Source: an uncultured Christensenellaceae bacterium (lineage in GTDB: Bacteria; Bacillota; Clostridia; Christensenellales; UBA3700). From it: a stretch of DNA of 64,000 nucleotides. Below the pieces are notes generated by a model, which was given only the letters and a program-made list of their open reading frames with translations, was not told the origin of the DNA and did not search any database. A program made the position numbers and the translations under genes. Shown here piece by piece: positions 63,212 to 64,000 of this stretch (the stretch's first letter is position 1; each line of letters starts with the position of its first letter). The stretch covers positions 124,001-188,000 of the forward strand of contig CALWRH010000003.1 in NCBI GenBank assembly GCA_944383895.1, read 5' to 3'.

Positions 63212-64000
63212 TGGACGCAAATATCTGCAGGCTTTGTCCGAGGAATTGCGGCGTTGACAGGAGTATTAAAAAAGGATACTGTTCTGTCGGAGAAAACGTC
63301 GTCGCGGGCAGAGCCGCACTGCATTATTGGGAAGAACCCGTACTTGCCGACGGGCGCGGAAGCGGAGCAATTTTTTTCAGCGGGTGTTCGTTAAAGTGTG
63401 TTTATTGTCAGAATTTCGCTTTGTCGAGAGGAGAGGGAAAAGAAATCTCCGTAGATAGGCTCGCGGATATATTCAAAGAGCTCGAAGAGCAGGGCGCGTG
63501 CAATATAGACCTTGTTACGGGCAGCCATTTCATACCGCAGATAGCAAAAGCACTTACGATCTACAAACCGCGTATACCCGTAGTGTTCAACTGCGGAGGA
63601 TACGAGTTGACGGACGCTCTCAAAACTTTAGAAGGGCTTGTAGACATATATATGCCCGATTTCAAGTACTCGGATAAAGAGATCGCCGCGAGATATTCAA
63701 ACGCACCGGATTATCCCGTTGTCGCTGTAAAGGCGATAGAGGAGATGAAAAGACAGACGGGGGAAACCGTCGTCGGAAATGACGGCCTTATGAAAAAGGG
63801 CATAATAGTCAGACATCTCGTGCTGCCGGGCGCAGTGGCTAATTCAAAAGGAGTAATGGATATTCTGTCTGAAATCATCGACAAAGAAAAAGATTATCTG
63901 TCCGTAATGAGTCAATACATCCCTTTCGGAGATCTGAAGAATTATCCCGAGATAAACAGAAGGCTCAAGCCTATTGAGTACAAGGCCGTGGTCGCACACG
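63211..64000 (+). CDS. Radical SAM protein, PflA/PflX-like (3' partial)
   Basis: The frame opens at the ATG at 63211, overlapping the TetR stop, and runs off the window after 263 codons. An N-terminal cysteine cluster CRLCPRNCGVDR...GYCSVG precedes the radical-SAM motif CSLKCVYCQN (C-x3-C-x2-C near 61-68). YMPDFKYSD and VRHLVLPGAVANSKG continue the usual core. This matches the COG1313-type PflA/PflX group, most of whose substrates are unknown. It is not necessarily a pyruvate formate-lyase activase. About 30-40 residues are probably missing. Confidence 0.88.
   Translation, partial: MDANICRLCPRNCGVDRSIKKGYCSVGENVVAGRAALHYWEEPVLADGRGSGAIFFSGCSLKCVYCQNFALSRGEGKEISVDRLADIFKELEEQGACNIDLVTGSHFIPQIAKALTIYKPRIPVVFNCGGYELTDALKTLEGLVDIYMPDFKYSDKEIAARYSNAPDYPVVAVKAIEEMKRQTGETVVGNDGLMKKGIIVRHLVLPGAVANSKGVMDILSEIIDKEKDYLSVMSQYIPFGDLKNYPEINRRLKPIEYKAVVAH

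Overview
The window looks like a chromosomal segment of an anaerobic, probably gut-associated Clostridia-type member of the Bacillota. The evidence is sigma-A style promoters (TTGACA-17-TATAAT), strong GGAGG ribosome-binding sites, a GlgC/GlgD glycogen operon, a bifunctional AdhE, a reverse-type rubrerythrin beside a PerR-like regulator, and giant surface proteins built from InlB-B, GLUG-like and MBG-like repeats. Uncultured Christensenellales or Borkfalkiales-like lineages are a guess, not a demonstrated placement. I recognised no rRNA, tRNA, CRISPR array, transposase or integrase.

Layout. (1) 1-4645: a 5'-truncated gene whose frame joins an Sce7726-type nuclease domain to an SNF2-type helicase, then a TolB-like beta-propeller protein with an odd N-terminus. 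(2) 4646-7204: a regulatory gap with a duplicated Fur-like promoter element, then an OmpR-family response regulator and its histidine kinase. (3) 7205-29516: a leader with phased TGTAAA direct repeats, then four co-directional genes for a 2779-residue lipoprotein, two membrane-anchored proteins of 2087 and 2208 residues, and a small lipoprotein. These four genes fill about a third of the window. (4) 29672-37891: two overlapping flavoprotein genes, a BspA-type leucine-rich-repeat protein, GAPDH, a small membrane protein and a ClC antiporter. (5) 37942-41651: an Rsm22-type methyltransferase and an ABC-F ATPase on the minus strand, and a Gfo/Idh/MocA oxidoreductase on the plus strand. (6) 41801-52337: the glycogen cluster glgB-glgC-glgD-glgA, then glgP and a GH13 hydrolase behind their own leader. 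(7) 52436-55117: perR-rbr and a DUF1846 gene, all minus strand. (8) 55313-59957: an ApbE lipoprotein, a NusG-domain-II membrane protein, and adhE behind two Rex-type operators. (9) 60228-64000: a lipoprotein, gdhA (minus), and a divergent TetR gene overlapping a radical-SAM gene that runs off the right edge.

How it fits together: the cell stores and mobilises glycogen (GlgC/D makes ADP-glucose, GlgA elongates, GlgB branches, GlgP and the GH13 enzyme degrade), ferments through GAPDH and AdhE with inferred NADH sensing by Rex, and handles oxygen by-products through the PerR-rubrerythrin pair. The two-component system may control the giant surface-protein operon, because the only good tandem TGTAAA-N5-TGTAAA array lies between them. 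The least ordinary items are the nuclease-helicase fusion, the giant lipoprotein operon, the Lys/Ala/Glu-rich tail on glycogen synthase, and three genes whose promoters imply leaderless mRNAs.
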